64,000 bases of DNA from Hepsetus odoe (GCA_017165825.1 CM029369.1:1589362-1653361), one strand, 5' to 3'. Positions 31,641 to 43,980 are shown, numbered from the stretch's first letter. Program-made: numbers and translations. The notes: a model not told the origin generated them from the letters alone.

Positions 31641-32190
31641 TTATTCAGTATCAGTGTTTTAGGCAGGTGGTAAAAATGCTGTAAACAGAACGCTTTCAGA
31701 AATATCAATAATGATTGTTTATTTTGATCAATTTACAAAATGCAAAGTGAGCTAACGAAAGAAAATTTAAATCAGATCAATAGCCAATTAATTCTTCAGA
31801 GCAGAGCATCAGTTCTTCTGGCCCCACAGAGCCCTGATTCCACATCATCCAGTGCGTGTCTGGATCACATGAAGAGACAGAAGGACGGGAGGAAGCCATA
31901 TCCACAGAAGATCTGGTGCTCAGTTCTCTTCAAGATGTTCGAACTTACTCTACCGCCAGTTCCTTGAGAACTGCAAAGTGAGTAAAAATTTCCAGAAGAA
32001 CTGATGCTGTCTTTGAAGGCAAAGGTGGTCAGCAGCAGATATTGATTCCGATTTAGATTCTCTTTTTGTTCATTCACTGCACATTTTGTTGATTGATGAA
32101 AATAAATGATCAACACTTCCATTTCTGAAAGCGTTCTGTTTACAGCATTTGTTCACACCTGCCTCAAACTTTTGCACAGTGCCAGGTATA
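31641..32190 (+). mobile_element. Internally deleted Tc1/mariner element with long terminal inverted repeats
   Basis: The left end (AGGCAGGTGG at 31661) and right end (CACACCTGCCTCAAACTTTTG from 32154) are inverted copies. Their core, 31675-31703 against 32121-32149, is a perfect 29-bp match. Between them is a Tc1-type transposase C-terminal remnant: CLDHMKRQKDGRKPYPQ (about 31858-31910) corresponds to the VWDHMKRQKD..KPTS region, and GCAAAGGTGG near 32020 to the terminal KAKGG. Most of the transposase is deleted, so it is non-autonomous. Confidence 0.85.
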
Positions 32191-33499
32191 TAAAAAATTA
32201 TTTTAAAAGTACATTGATTAAACTGAGGCAAGAAGAAACCCTTGCACAAGAAGAAACCGTCCTGAAGAGAAAGAAAAAAAACTTAAAAATGCATGAAAAA
32301 CAGTGTGACGTTTGTCATCGTGGGAAGCAGCTGCAAGTTTAAACAGGGTGAAATGGCGTAAAGCCTTCACACTGCCCCTGCTGAACCAGCAGATCGGTTC
32401 ACTCTCAGACTTGGACCACTGGAACGTAGTGTTCTGCCTCTCAGTTCATCATATGAGTCTTTATCTTTGTAATTCATTCCTTGACTTCATTCTTCTACAC
32501 TTCTTAAGTTCTGGCTTTGATTCTGTCTGCTCTTGACATTTTTAATTTGAACTTTTATACTTTTTTAACCATTTTTATAACCTGTTTTAATTGATTACTT
32601 TTATGTTTAGCTCTTTAAAAGATCTCTCTGTCTAATGGAGCCCAACACAAATCAACTCACACATTCCTTATTCTTGGGCTAGAAAAACCCGTTTTCACAG
32701 CTGTTCTAGATAACTAGATCTAGATCAGCGTTTTATTGCATCTATCTATGATAATCAATCTAATAGATAGATAGATCATTCTGAAACTGGTCTATTAAAA
32801 GTTTTTAGGTTTTCGTTTGAGCCTTCATTCTTTTATGAGACATGAAAAGCAAATAACATTGATTGAGAGTAACTTTTGTTTTTTATTATTTTTGCTTCGC
32901 CGCTGAATTCGGAATTGCCAGCCATCTTCTGGAGATAATTTTGAAAGCATCAGTAAGCTCAAAGGATGGAATCAATTTCTTAAGAAACACCTCAAACGTT
33001 CTTCACAGCACAGTCGTCTCCAAGTTAGAGATGAGAAAAGGCAGAGCAGCAGGTGAGCACTTTAGCACCCTTCCTGTTTGCAGCGCTGTACAGGTCCACT
33101 GGAATTCACTGACGGAAAACGCCGCTGTTTGTTCACCTTTCGGAAATCTCAGCGCATTTCTCATTGGAGCCGCCAGGTCTTTGGCTCCATCGCCGGGACC
33201 TCTCCCAGGACAAGTTCAGTCCATTAACCCCACAATTAGCAGCTGCAGGGCCTCAGAGACAGGATCACAGCTGTCACACCCACAGGTTTAACTGAATAAA
33301 AGCCCCTCAGAGGCAGAAAACAAATCTGAGCAAATCTAACGAGTTGTTTGGTTAAAAATCAAGTTTGAACACGGAACTTCAAACACAGTCAAACAATCAA
33401 GACGTATTTTCCTCCTCGATTCAGCTTTCAAAATCCAGGTGCTCGCATAAAAGTTACACATTTAAATGTCCAGTTACGCTTCTGGGGCAAAGCAATACT
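32191..33499. other. Unique sequence
   Basis: Short GATA/CTAT runs at 32740-32775. A 142-codon plus frame at 32863-33291 has no recognised domain. Confidence 0.45.
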
Positions 33500-33735
33500 C
33501 AGCGCTAGGACCTGGTTTCAGGTTCAGAAGGTCGTAAGTTCAGTTCCCGCACTGTTAGGTTTCCTGCATCATCAATGAACAACAAGGTGGTCATTCCTGC
33601 CGGGTCACTCTCGGTGCTGGATCTGGCTGTCCCCTGCAGGATGGCATGTGTGGGCTAACAGAGGATGTGTTTGGTTGTGGTTCACTGTGTGCTGTGTCTC
33701 GCAATGACAGATAGATAGTCACTTTCACTTCACCT
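33500..33735 (+). mobile_element. SINE family A, degenerate full length
   Basis: AGGTTCAGAAGGTCGTAAG, a decayed box B, CGGTGCTGGATCTGGCTG, GTTTGGTTGTGGTTCACTG and tail GTCACTTTCACTTCACC are in order. Confidence 0.75.
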
Positions 33736-34196
33736 TTCTCATGGGACGGTCAGGGGACTGAGCTTGAAGTTTCATGACGGGACATGAAGACGATTCAGGA
33801 GCCCCTCCGGTTCATTTCTCACTCCTTAGAAATCACTACAGTTTATTTATTTATTTATTTAATTAATTCACACAAACAACTCACCGTAATAAAAATTTCG
33901 ATGGAATTCTGCTGAACTTGGATGGATGGTCTGGATGACATGTAGAGACAGCAGGACGCTCCTCTGAGCAGATGGCTGATTAGATCTAGGCCAGCGGAAC
34001 TGCATTAGCAGGACACGTCAAGGTCCACGCTGTCTTTATCATGATGTTGGACAGTAGGGAAGTGGAAGCAGCTTTTTGATTGAATTTCAAAACAAGGCAA
34101 AGAACTTTTAGAGAACCAGTTTGCTGCTGTCCAGTGAAACGAGGGTGGAGCTGATCTTTTATGAACAGGACAGGAAGCTGTTACTGCTGGAAGGTC
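33736..34196. other. Unique sequence
   Basis: A TTTA run at 33842-33860. Nothing else recognised. Confidence 0.5.
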
Positions 34197-34310
34197 CTGT
34201 TTCCCCCCTCCGTCCAAAGACATGCATGTTAGATGTACTGGACATGATAAATTACCCCCTGCGTGTGGCTTTGTGTAACTGCCCTATGATCATCCAGATC
34301 CTGTCTTGGA
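34197..34310 (+). mobile_element. SINE family C, middle fragment
   Basis: CCGTCCAAAGACATGCATGT and AAATTACCCCCTGCGTGTG match the family C middle. Head and tail are absent. Confidence 0.65.
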
Positions 34311-34316
34311 TGTGAA

Positions 34317-34725
34317 AGCATTCAGCACTCTCCTTTTCTTCCTGTCCTCTGCATCTTCCTCTTTCACTCCTGCATGTCCTCTCAAAATATTCATAAACCC
34401 TCTCTTTTGTCCTCTCCTCTCTTTCTCCCTCTTTCTGGCAGCCCATTCTCAACATCCTCTCCCCAGATATACACCTTGCCTCTCTCTGGACGTGTCCAGA
34501 CTAAATCCAAGCACAATTCTTCAGACTTGGTCTCCAAAACCACCCAACCTGAGCTTCTGTCCTTCATAGACTTGCTCCTAACTTTGTCCAACCTCAGCCA
34601 TCCCAACACAAATCTCAGCATCTTCAACGCCTCAAATTCCACCGAATGTCTTTTCACCATCTCCAACCCCATGACACAGCTTGGCTCACTACCATCCCCA
34701 GAACCTTCTTCTTTCACTTCTAGCA
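34317..34725 (-). mobile_element. LINE C-terminal fragment
   Basis: The minus strand reads FEALKMLRFVLGWLRLDKVR then GKVYIWGEDVENGLPERG, the same domain as the 14.7-kb copy but strongly diverged. The CGACCCC end is missing. Confidence 0.75.
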
Positions 34726-35284
34726 GCTAGATTTCACATGGTCCCTTTGGCCTGTCCCTTCGACTTTGGGAAAATGCCTACATGGTGAAGAAAATTGCAA
34801 TTTTAATGCATGTGAGGCAAAAGTGGAATCGGAGGCAGCAAGCGCTGAGTATGTTACCCTCTTAATAACAGACCCAATTAAACCCGTTACACCAGAGTGT
34901 TCAGAGATCTCACATACAGTCTAATTCATTTGGCTGATAATCTTACCCATGATCCATTGGCGATTATGACCATTAACACATGCCAATTCACGTAGAATGT
35001 GCGATGGTAGTGATGGAGGTCAGTAGAAACTCCTTCTGCACAACAGTAAACTCACACGTCCCATCAGCCAAGGCTCAGGATGTCCTTTTGATGCTCTTTT
35101 CAGTTTGATGAGCCAAAAAACAAGCATGTGTGGATAAAGTCTGAAAGGACTCGATACTGAGCCGCTACTATCATCTTATAAAACGCGACTCACCCAATGA
35201 GAAAATGCAGCGTGGGGCTAAAGAGAAAGCCTTTTGTCATCAATATGATAAATGGAGAAATGGTAACCAGGCCAGAGGCTCTGC
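34726..35284. other. Unique sequence
   Basis: Nothing recognised. Confidence 0.5.
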
Positions 35285-35587
<303 letters not shown>

Positions 35588-36385
35588 TGGCACAGTAATC
35601 AATTTGAAAAGGATGTACACAAACTCTCCAGCTGATAAGTTCAGAATTGAACACGTTATGAAGACTACATTCCACTTCTGTTGTCTTTCCTGCACTTTCT
35701 TTCTATTTCCTGCTCTTTTATACAATGAAAAAGAGTGAACACCTTTCCAGGACTGTTACTGTCTCTTATTCACTGCTTTATAGCAGAACGTTTTCAGTTT
35801 TGGACCAAAACTTCCACAAACCATCATCTTCAGTTCATAGCTTTCATATGACATCATATTCTTAAAGCCCCGCCCACCTGGAGGGCAAAAGAAGACCTTC
35901 CTCCCACCGCCCTCCAGTCATCTTTTCCAGAGTTGTTTCCAAAACTCTGGAGCGTTGAAGCTGTGTGTGTACTGATCGCCTGGGGTCCGATGGTGCAGAA
36001 CCACAGAATCCCAACAGAGACAAAGTCCAGAGGAGGAGACGGTGGACTTATGCTGTTGGACGTGTCTCTGTCTCTGGGAGGGAATGAAAGAATGGACACC
36101 ATCAGTTCACACGTCTTTACAGCGAAGCATTTAATCAAAGATGAGTCCGCGAAGCGTTTTAATGATTGTGGTTCAGTTTCAGGTTCCAGATCTGCTTCTC
36201 TGATTTTTCTTACTCACTTTTGAGGGTAACTGTCCATCCAGCCCAAGACTCCATTACACCTCAGCTTGACGTGACCTCAGGGACAGAGACGGTGCACAGT
36301 TGTCCTGGCAGGGACACATTACTTTAACAAGTGATGATAAAAGCTGATAAAGAGACTTGATTCCATCAGAGACCAAAATAATGTC

Positions 36386-36387
<2 letters not shown>
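35588..36387. other. Unique sequence
   Basis: Nothing recognised. Confidence 0.45.

Positions 36388-36438
<51 letters not shown>
36388..36438. repeat. (GA)n microsatellite
   Basis: About 25 uninterrupted GA repeats. Confidence 0.95.
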
Positions 36439-36441
<3 letters not shown>

Positions 36442-36855
36442 TAGTATTAATTATGACTAGAGAAAATATCTGCAGGTGAAAAATGTTCAAACCCAACTGA
36501 CTGGGTGATGCGGAATAGTGAGAAAATGCCTGCGCTTACTTTGGAGTCGGAAGTAAATCTTCAGCTTCAGACCGACTGAGAAATGGAAAAAGAGCATCGG
36601 GTCAAGGGGAAGAGAGAAGGACAGCTGAGAGAATGATTGTAAGTAAAGTGGAATCTGAGGAAGGCTGTGAGGAATCACACACCGAGGCAGTCAGGCAGAC
36701 AGCAGGAAGCATGAAGATGGAATTTAATGATTTAATTTTTTTGTTTTGTTTTTATCATGAATGAGCACCAAAACTAGAGGAAAAAAATACTTTTAATTCA
36801 AAGATGAGGAATGAATGGATGAATGAGTAAAAAGTATGATGGATGGGACGGATGA
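36439..36855. other. Unique sequence
   Basis: Nothing recognised. Confidence 0.5.
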
Positions 36856-36979
36856 CAAGCAAGTTCAGTCAATCAGTCATTTTCACGCTATCCCAATCTG
36901 GGCCACGGGAGTGCTGAGTTCATCCCAGCTCACAGGGCGAAGGGATTTGACGCATCTGACAGGTCGGGGCAAGCAAGTT
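36856..36979 (-). mobile_element. Family C tail retroposed with 10-bp target-site duplication
   Basis: 104 bp (36866-36969) with CATCCCAGCTCACAGGGCG and a CAGTCAATCAGTCA end. CAAGCAAGTT flanks it at 36856-36865 and 36970-36979. Same body and end as the 18.06-kb insert. Confidence 0.75.
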
Positions 36980-36994
36980 AATTAATTTAATAAT

Positions 36995-37215
36995 GGATGG
37001 ATGGATGAATGGATGCGTCAGAGAGAGAGCGAGAAAGGGGCTTAGGTAGAAATAGAGTCAGGGAGAGTTTGAGAAAAAGAAAAGGATGTAGAATAAAGAG
37101 AGAATGAAAGTGAAAGGGGAGAGAGAGAACGAGAGAGAGGCTTAAGTAGAAACAGAGTTAAAGAGTTAGGGAAAAAGGAAAAAAAAGAGGTAAGAATGAA
37201 AGAAAGAAAGTCCCC
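36995..37215. repeat. GGAT run and GA-rich degenerate repeats
   Basis: A GGAT run at 36993-37016 is followed by two loosely similar blocks (37020-37080 and 37115-37175) sharing GAGAGAG...CTTA.GTAGAAA.AGAGT, a diverged tandem duplication of about 95 bp. Confidence 0.7.
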
Positions 37216-37770
37216 CAGTCCCCAGTATAGTGCTGCACAAAATAGAGATTTGGGGACACAGCCAATGTGCCCGCAGACTGGAGCTCATTAGTTAGAGACT
37301 GAATTATCATCAGCACCTCGGCGGCGCAAGAGGCAGCTGGTTTCTAAATGACGAGGCCCTTTTGTTGCGGAGTTTGTTCCACCGAATGAACTCGAGGGGT
37401 TAAAGTTTAATCCCTGAGTCTCTAATTCAGCAGCGGGATCAATAGGGGAAGTGGACCGTGCAGAGATGTGCTGAGAGACAGGAGCAGGTGGCAGCTGCAA
37501 TCCGCCGCACCCTGAACTCTCGCCTCTAATCCACCTCCCGCACACCTTCCTCAGAAAAACAATTCTCCCTGCTCGTTCAGAAGCTGACTGAGGAATAACA
37601 GGCCATCACACCTCTGGAGCCGACGCAGGCTTTGCACGGCAAAGTTAGCCGTGGGACGCCTTGGGGCGTGGCTTTAAACTCCTTCTCCCACTGATGACCG
37701 GCGCAATTATGTTCAGAACTATTTTGAGTCTGGTCGAATCGAGGCCGCTTTTGGAGGCAGCACTACCAAG
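37216..37770. other. Low-copy, moderately GC-rich sequence
   Basis: No repeat or exon recognised. 37310-37560 is complex, CpG-containing sequence and a possible conserved non-coding element (inference). Confidence 0.35.
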
Positions 37771-37990
37771 GTGCGGTGGTCCAGTGGTTAGGGAGTCAGC
37801 CCCAGCATCAGAAGGTCACGGGTTTGAATCAAAGGCCAGTTGGTAGCCCTGAGGTACCCTTGAGCAAGGTACCATCCCCATCACTGCTCCCCGGGTGCTA
37901 TCAAGAGCTGCCCCCTGCTGCACGGTGTGTGTAGGTGAACTGTATTTCGTTGTGTCTCATGTTTCACAACAACAAGAATTTCACTTTTCA
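37771..37990 (+). mobile_element. SINE family A, full length
   Basis: GGTGCGGTGGTCCAGTGGTT head, box B GGGTTTGAATC (37820-37830), GTACCCTTGAGCAAGGTACC, TGCTCCCCGGGTGCTATCAA, CCCCTGCTGCACGGTGTGTG and AATTTCACTTTTCA tail. Confidence 0.9.
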
Positions 37991-38180
37991 GTGCAAGTAT
38001 CTGCTTACCGCTTTGGTGCCTAGAAATCACCCGCTTCAGAAAGTATTTGATACTACAACTCAGAAAGTAACTAAATACCTCCAAGTTTATATAACAAACA
38101 CCTGCACTTCCACCTAACCCATGACCCATGACCCATGACTTTTCACCTAACCTCAACTTTAACCCATAACCTTATCCACT

Positions 38181-38414
38181 AAAGTGGTATCTAGTGTCCA
38201 GGGATTCGGCCATTGTGATCGAGAAGATCGAGGGTTCAAACCCCTCACCAGTAGGTTGCCCTGAGGTACCCTTGAGCAAGGTACTGCCCCAGTCACTGCT
38301 CCCAGGGTGCTTTCATAGCTGCCCCCTGCTGCACGGTGTGTGCATGGGTTAAATGCAGAGGTCCAATTTGGTTGTGGTTCACAAGAATGACAAGAATGCT
38401 CACTTTCACTTTCA
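38181..38414 (+). mobile_element. SINE family A, full length
   Basis: AAGTGGTATCTAGTGTCCAG head, GGGTTCAAACCCC box B (38233-38245), GTACCCTTGAGCAAGGTACT, GCATGGGTTAAATGCAGAGG and CTCACTTTCACTTTC tail. It lies 190 bp downstream of another plus copy. Confidence 0.9.
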
Positions 38415-38462
38415 TAACCCTTAACCCACAACCTAGGCGTTCTTGGTTCTAAAGGGAGTCTT

Positions 38463-38897
38463 GAATGGGTGAAGAAGAGCATTCAGGCAGGTTGGAATGG
38501 GTGGAGAAGAGTGGCTGGAGTGATCTGTGACAGACGGGGACCAGCAAGAGAAGGAAGGTTTACAGGACGGTAGTGAGACCAGCTGTGTTGCACAGGCAGG
38601 AGACGGTGGCACAATTTGCTCAGATTTCATGGAGCTGATTTAGGATGGACGGGATTAGTACTTACTTTATTAGAGTGGACAGGCCTCAGGTGAGACGCTT
38701 TGTGACAAGTAGGAGAAGTAAGGCTACAAGCAGGGACGTGTCCAGGAGGAGAGACGCAGTGATAGATCAGGAGGAGGATGTTGAAGATGAGCTGCCAGAA
38801 AAAGAGGAGAAGAGGAAGACTAAAGAGAGAAAGAAATGGAAACTAATGATTCATATGGTGACTCTTTAAACGTGGAGCAGTCAGAAAGAAGAAGAGG
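38463..38897 (+). mobile_element. LINE 3' end, decayed
   Basis: GGCAGGTTGGAATGGGTGG, GATCTGTGACAGACGGGG, GAGGATGTTGAAGATGAGCT and the end TTTAAACGTGGAGCAG plus AGAAAGAAGAAG. Deletions in the middle destroy the frame. Confidence 0.8.
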
Positions 38898-39723
38898 AAA
38901 TCTTGGAATAGTTTCCTAAATTTAAAGAAAACAAAACAAAACCAGGAAATTAAGAGAAAAATCTGAAAAAGCCTCACAGAAATAAAACTGACTTCACACA
39001 AACCCTCAGAGCGACTTAAAGAACGAGGCACAATTTGAACACGGAGGTGAAAAGTTCTCGCTTCTTGTCACTGTCGGGCCAGAGTAGATGATTTGGAGCA
39101 TGTCAGAGATACAGTACATCCAAGTATGATTATCCACTTGTCTCTTCTTAATTCTTTCATTTCTGGGCTCGTATTCTCGAATGAGTTCCTTCGGCATCTC
39201 AAGGTAAATAGTTAAAAAAAGTATTAGCAGCACATCTTTTAGGACTCATTTTAACAGAGAGGGAGATTCCCATTAGCTTCATCCGCATCATCACCGTCGA
39301 GCGTCTCTCTTTCTAAAGGTCAGGTGCCGCTATTGACAGAGTTCAGAATGAAAATGAAAGTAATTTGGACGTAAAACTCTGAAAATGAGAAAATGAGCCT
39401 CTCTGGTTTTTAATGCATGCTTTAAAAATGGACTATGATGGTCTAAAAGCAAATTCCACTGGATTTTGGAACATTTTCTGCATAATTGAAACAGTTAAGG
39501 TGCAAAAAAACTCATTCAGAGCGGCATCTGTGTGGTTCAGAACCTGCTCCCGTTGGTGAATGAACCAGACGTTCAATGTCGTCCGCAGAGACAAGAATGG
39601 TGGTGAAGACGCTGCCTGATGTCGGGGACGTTGAATAAAGTGCACAGATTTGGGACGTCCGGTTCCAGTCACCACCACTGGGAAGAAATCAAAACACACT
39701 CTGGATGATGTTTAAAAAAAAAA

Positions 39724-39724
<1 letters not shown>
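38898..39724. other. Unique sequence
   Basis: Nothing recognised. Confidence 0.5.

Positions 39725-39754
<30 letters not shown>
39725..39754. repeat. (GT)n microsatellite
   Basis: About 15 GT repeats after a poly-A run. Confidence 0.95.
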
Positions 39755-39757
<3 letters not shown>

Positions 39758-40696
39758 GCTTAGATCAGTAATGCTCCTCAGTTCTTCCAGTATCCTGATT
39801 TTAACCCTCTCTTTATTCTATAGAATTAAACAGTCAGTTTTTATTGCTTTCCCACTTTTATGTATGTACTACTTTTCCACTGATATGTAAATGAGCTCTA
39901 TTCTGATTGGTTGCACTGTATCATGCCTTAGAAAACAGTCCAGGCTGCACTGTTGGTTGAATCTGTTGCCTTTTTTGTGACATCACAAAAACGCTTCGTT
40001 AATTAGGAAGCTTAGTTTCCATTCTCGGATCATATGAGCTATACCAGCAACGATGATGTCGCCAAAGTGCAATATTGTGAGTAAGGGGGAAAATCTAGTT
40101 TCTACGACACAGGCCCTTTAAAAGAAAGCTCAGAAGGGTCTCGTGTGGACATTGTTTCCTTCAGATATAAATGAGAGCTGCACGGCGCTCTGTGAACCGA
40201 AGCCCACTTATAAATAAGACTTATAACCAGACTTAAGACGTGTGACATGCACCTAATTTGAAGATTTGAATTTACAAGCTTTGCTTCCCTGTGACAAAAA
40301 CGAATACATCGCTGGGGCTGCTTCCCCGGGACGCACAACGTCTCTCTTTAGAAGAAAAAGGTCATATTCTATTAGAGCCGCTGGTCCGAGACAGGGTCAA
40401 TTTGTCCTTCTCCATCCAGACGTGTGAAAGGAGTGGGGTGGTCCTCCACCTTCCATTTCCGATTTCAGCGGCGGACAAAATGACTGACCCTTCTTCATTT
40501 TCCAAGAGCTGTTCAGTGGGGAGAAAAAAAAAACATCTGGTTTATGGCTCAATTCCTGCAGCAAACACCAATTTTGGATCTGCTGAAAACAAGGTTTTTA
40601 CTCCAAATTAAATTATTAATTAAATTCAAATAATATAGACCGTATTACTTCTTGGTGACTGCTATAAAAGTGATAAATATGATTTCTTTACAACAC
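39755..40696. other. Unique sequence
   Basis: An open plus frame at 40291-40611 has no recognised domain. Nothing else seen. Confidence 0.45.
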
Positions 40697-41310
40697 TCTC
40701 TCCCCACTCTCAGTGCAGAACTGTCCTCTTCTCTTCAGTGTGTAGGCGGTCCTTCCTCCTCTCCCCATCTCTCAGTAGAACTGTCCTTCTCCTCTCTGGG
40801 TGTGTAGGTAGTCCTCCTTTCCCCATCTCTCTGGCAGAACTGTCCTCTCTCTCTCTCTGGGTGTGTAGCGGTCCTCCTCTCCCATCAACAATACTCCAGC
40901 AGAACCGTCCTTTCTCTCCTCTGGGTGCAGAAGTGTCCTCCTCTCCTCATCACTCAGTAGAACTGTCTCCTCTCTCTCCTCTCTAAGGTGTAGGGCGGTC
41001 CTCCCTCTCCCCATCACTCAGTAGAACTGTCCTCTCTCTGGGTGTGGGGCTAAATCCTCCCTCTCCCCATCACTCGCCAGGAACTGTCCTTTCTCTCTGG
41101 GAGTGTAGGCGGTCCTCCCTCTCCCCATCACTCAGTAGAACTGTCCTCTCCCCAAGTGTGTAGGGCTGTCCTCCCTCTCCCCCCATCACTCTCGGTATAA
41201 TCGTCCTCTCTCTCTGGTGTAGGCGTGTCCTCCCTTTCCCATCACTCAGTAGAACTGCCCTTCTCTCTGGGTGTGTAGGGTGTCCTCCTCTCCCCATCAC
41301 TGCATAATCG
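40697..41310. repeat. ~60-bp minisatellite
   Basis: About ten irregular units containing CAGTAGAACTGTCC, (CT)n, GGGTGTGTAGG and GGTCCTCCCTCTCCCCATCA. Spacing of the ACTGTCC phrase varies from about 58 to 65 bp. Gradual increase of CT content leads into the next tract. Confidence 0.9.
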
Positions 41311-41480
<170 letters not shown>

Positions 41481-42254
41481 CTTTTCAATTATTTTTTTTT
41501 TGGAAAAACATTCAGAGCAGGAGGTTTTAGTATCTTGGCTGCCAGATCAAAAAATACATTTTTACACACACACTTAGAAATGCTCCTTCCTGTCAGTGGA
41601 ACAACTGATTCATTTTGGTGTGCATTTATAGTTTTCTCACTCATATCTATTTCCATTCATTGCTGTTAAGATCTTAAGACTGCAGACACAAATCAGGTTC
41701 TGACAGTGGATCATTTAAACAGCACGTTATAAAAAAACCCAGAGTGGTCAAGCAATGTGCGTTTCAGAGATAAACACTTAGAGGTCATAAAAAAATCTGT
41801 CATAAAATCAATGAATGAGGATAAAATGTAAAGTTTTCCTTTAAAAAATGTGCTGTTTGGTGTCTTATGACCCAAACATTCAGCCCTTTGATTCTGTCTG
41901 ACATTTAATGGTCTCTTTAAACTAAGTACTTATATATAGTACTGTAAGTATATATATATATATGTGTTATCTATACATAAAGAGAGTTTCCTTTTGATGA
42001 CCAGCAGGCAATTTTTGGCATCTTTGTTAAACAGTTTGGGCACAGATCTGATCTTCATGGTGAACTGGGTCCAGCAGGGGGCAGCATAATGGCTAAAAGC
42101 CATTAGAGCCTGTTTAGATTCTGGACTGAGCAGATCCTGCTGATCCAAGAGACCCACCAGGTTGATCTTCAGCATTTTAGAGAGGAACTGCCCAAAACCA
42201 TTGAGGAACGGAACTTTAAGGTCGGGTCTGATTCCTTTTTGGACCTCAGGTAAA
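41481..42254. other. Unique AT-rich sequence
   Basis: A short (TA) run at 41948-41961. Nothing else recognised. Confidence 0.5.
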
Positions 42255-42442
42255 ATGAAAGTGAAAGTGACCATGTCATTCTGAACACACAACGAAATGC
42301 ATCCTCTGGCATTCAAGCATGATTCCACTTCCCCGGGGAGAAGTGATGCGGAAGACGGTACCTTGTTCAAGGGAGCAAACTATTGGACCTGGATTCAAAC
42401 CCAGTCCTTCTGATCTCTAAATCCAAGACTAACGCTGCCCTG
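42255..42442 (-). mobile_element. SINE family A, degenerate
   Basis: ATGAAAGTGAAAGTGACC, GGGGAGAAGTGATGCGGAAG, GGTACCTTGTTCAAGGGAGC, box B complement GGATTCAAACCC and GACTAACGCTGCCC. The CAGCAGGGGG segment is deleted. Confidence 0.8.
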
Positions 42443-42630
42443 CAGTGAGCTGAGGGTGAGTGATGTTCTTTTACTGGTTACTCATTAAATGCAGGCATAG
42501 TGTAAGAAAATAGCATTTATTATAAGACTACAATGAAAGATTGTGTAGCTCTGTATCTGACCGGATGCTCACTAGAAGAACTGAGGCTTGGAGTGATGGA
42601 TCTTTCTTGGTTTGCTTTGAATCCTGGCAG
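42443..42630. repeat. Flank shared with 26.21-26.40 kb
   Basis: GCTGAGGGTGAG, GATGTTCTT, GAAAGATTGTGTAGCT and GGATGCTCACTAGAAGAACT parallel the sequence beside the A SINE at 25.94 kb, in the same order and orientation. Confidence 0.65.
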
Positions 42631-42639
42631 TAATGGTGT

Positions 42640-42840
42640 GGAGCAGCGGAATCATCATGTTTTAAAGTTACATTCATGCCGTTCAGAAGACACTCATCCC
42701 TTTCCACATGGACAGTCTCTGTGAAGCAAATTGTGGAGTTGAGGGTTGAGGGCTCTACTAAGAAAACCCAATGGTGGTGGTGCGGGAGGTGGGATTTGAA
42801 CCTTCTGTAACCTCTTGGTCCATCGATGAGTATCTACACT
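42640..42840 (-). mobile_element. SINE family B, near full length, degenerate
   Basis: TTACATTCATGCCGTTCAGA tail complement, AACCCAATGGTGGTGGTGC, box B complement GGGATTTGAACC (42791-42802) and a decayed head. The CTCTGGATAA core is mutated. Confidence 0.7.
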
Positions 42841-43529
42841 CTTTTATTTGAAAAAGGGTTGATTTCATTTGCCTTGCAGTGGTCCCTTTAAGGGAGCAGG
42901 AAGAAATGTCTGAACAGCTGGAGTTTGCATTTTCTCGAAATAAGTGCCGTCTGGAGCGGCGCTTTAATTTCACCCATGACTCCCCTCTGCCTGGACTCCG
43001 CGCCGCATAATTGACTTTAACAGGTATGAGCGCCGCTCTGGCCGAGTCCTCGCCGTGGGCAGCTGGGCCCGTGTCCACACGTCTTTTTCTCACTTGATTA
43101 GCGGCCTGCTCCTGGGGGACGGCGTGACGACCAGGCGTCCACCCAGAACCGGGTTTGGTCGGTCAGCTGTACCCGCTGGGACAATCTCCCCAATCCTCCA
43201 CAAGCTTCCTGATTACTGGTCCAGGACAGCTTCATTTTCCCTCTCCAGCCCTGGACCTGAGACGGGCTGGGAACCCGCTGCCATGTTCCCCAGAAACAAT
43301 AAGTCCAGCTTCCTTTCTGAGTTCAGCTCCTTTAAGGCGGCCCTGTTTTTGAGACGGGTGTTCACACAGCATCTCCATGGAAAAACTGAGGGATTGCGAA
43401 GCCACAGTCAGAGTGTTAATCCTTTCCAGCAAAGACATAAAAAAGTTCATACCTAGAACCAAGAAGACATGTCCATCTGTAATGAGCACTAACATATCAG
43501 TCCCATTCCCATAGGGGTGCTAGCTTTCA
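42841..43529. other. Low-copy sequence, possible conserved non-coding DNA
   Basis: 42900-43090 is complex, GC-rich and CpG-rich with TAATTGACTTTAACAGG near 43008. Open frames on both strands without recognised domains. Conservation cannot be tested here. Confidence 0.35.
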
Positions 43530-43712
43530 TCTCTTTCGTTCAGGCGTCTCCACAGCACATCATCCGTCTCCATGTGATCCTGTCCCCTGCATCCTGGTCT
43601 TCACACCAACATGTCCCCTCTCTCACCACACTCCATTAACTTTCTCTCAAACACTCTTTTTCTACTTCTTTTTGCTCCACTAGTTTGAGATAACCCATTT
43701 TCAACATATAGT
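43530..43712 (-). mobile_element. LINE 3' end, diverged
   Basis: GTCTCCACAGCACATCATCC, CTGTCCCCTGCATCCTGG, CTCTCACCACACTCCATTAA and TTTTCAACATA follow the complement of the LINE C-terminal and 3' region. More diverged than other copies. Confidence 0.65.
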
Positions 43713-43748
43713 CATGCATTGTTGATTGATTGATTGAGGAGTTGATAA

Positions 43749-43980
43749 GGTGAACGCTGGCCTAGTAATTTAGGAATGGCAGTCCCAGGATCGAAGATTA
43801 GTAGAATCGAATTCAGAGTCAGTAGCAGCCCTCGAGGGGCTCTGAGAATGCATCGCCCCATCACTACTAAGCTATCAGCTGCTCTCGTTGCATGGTGTGT
43901 GTGGGAGAACTGCAGGGTGTGACAGGTTAGAACATTGTAAAGTGTGCTGCAAATTACATGACAAGATAGTCACTGAGCTT
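43749..43980 (+). mobile_element. SINE family A, highly diverged
   Basis: ACGCTGGCCTAGTAATTTAG head, GAATCGAATTC box B, CATCGCCCCATCACTACTAA and GTTGCATGGTGTGTGTGGG are still recognisable. One of the oldest copies. Confidence 0.65.
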
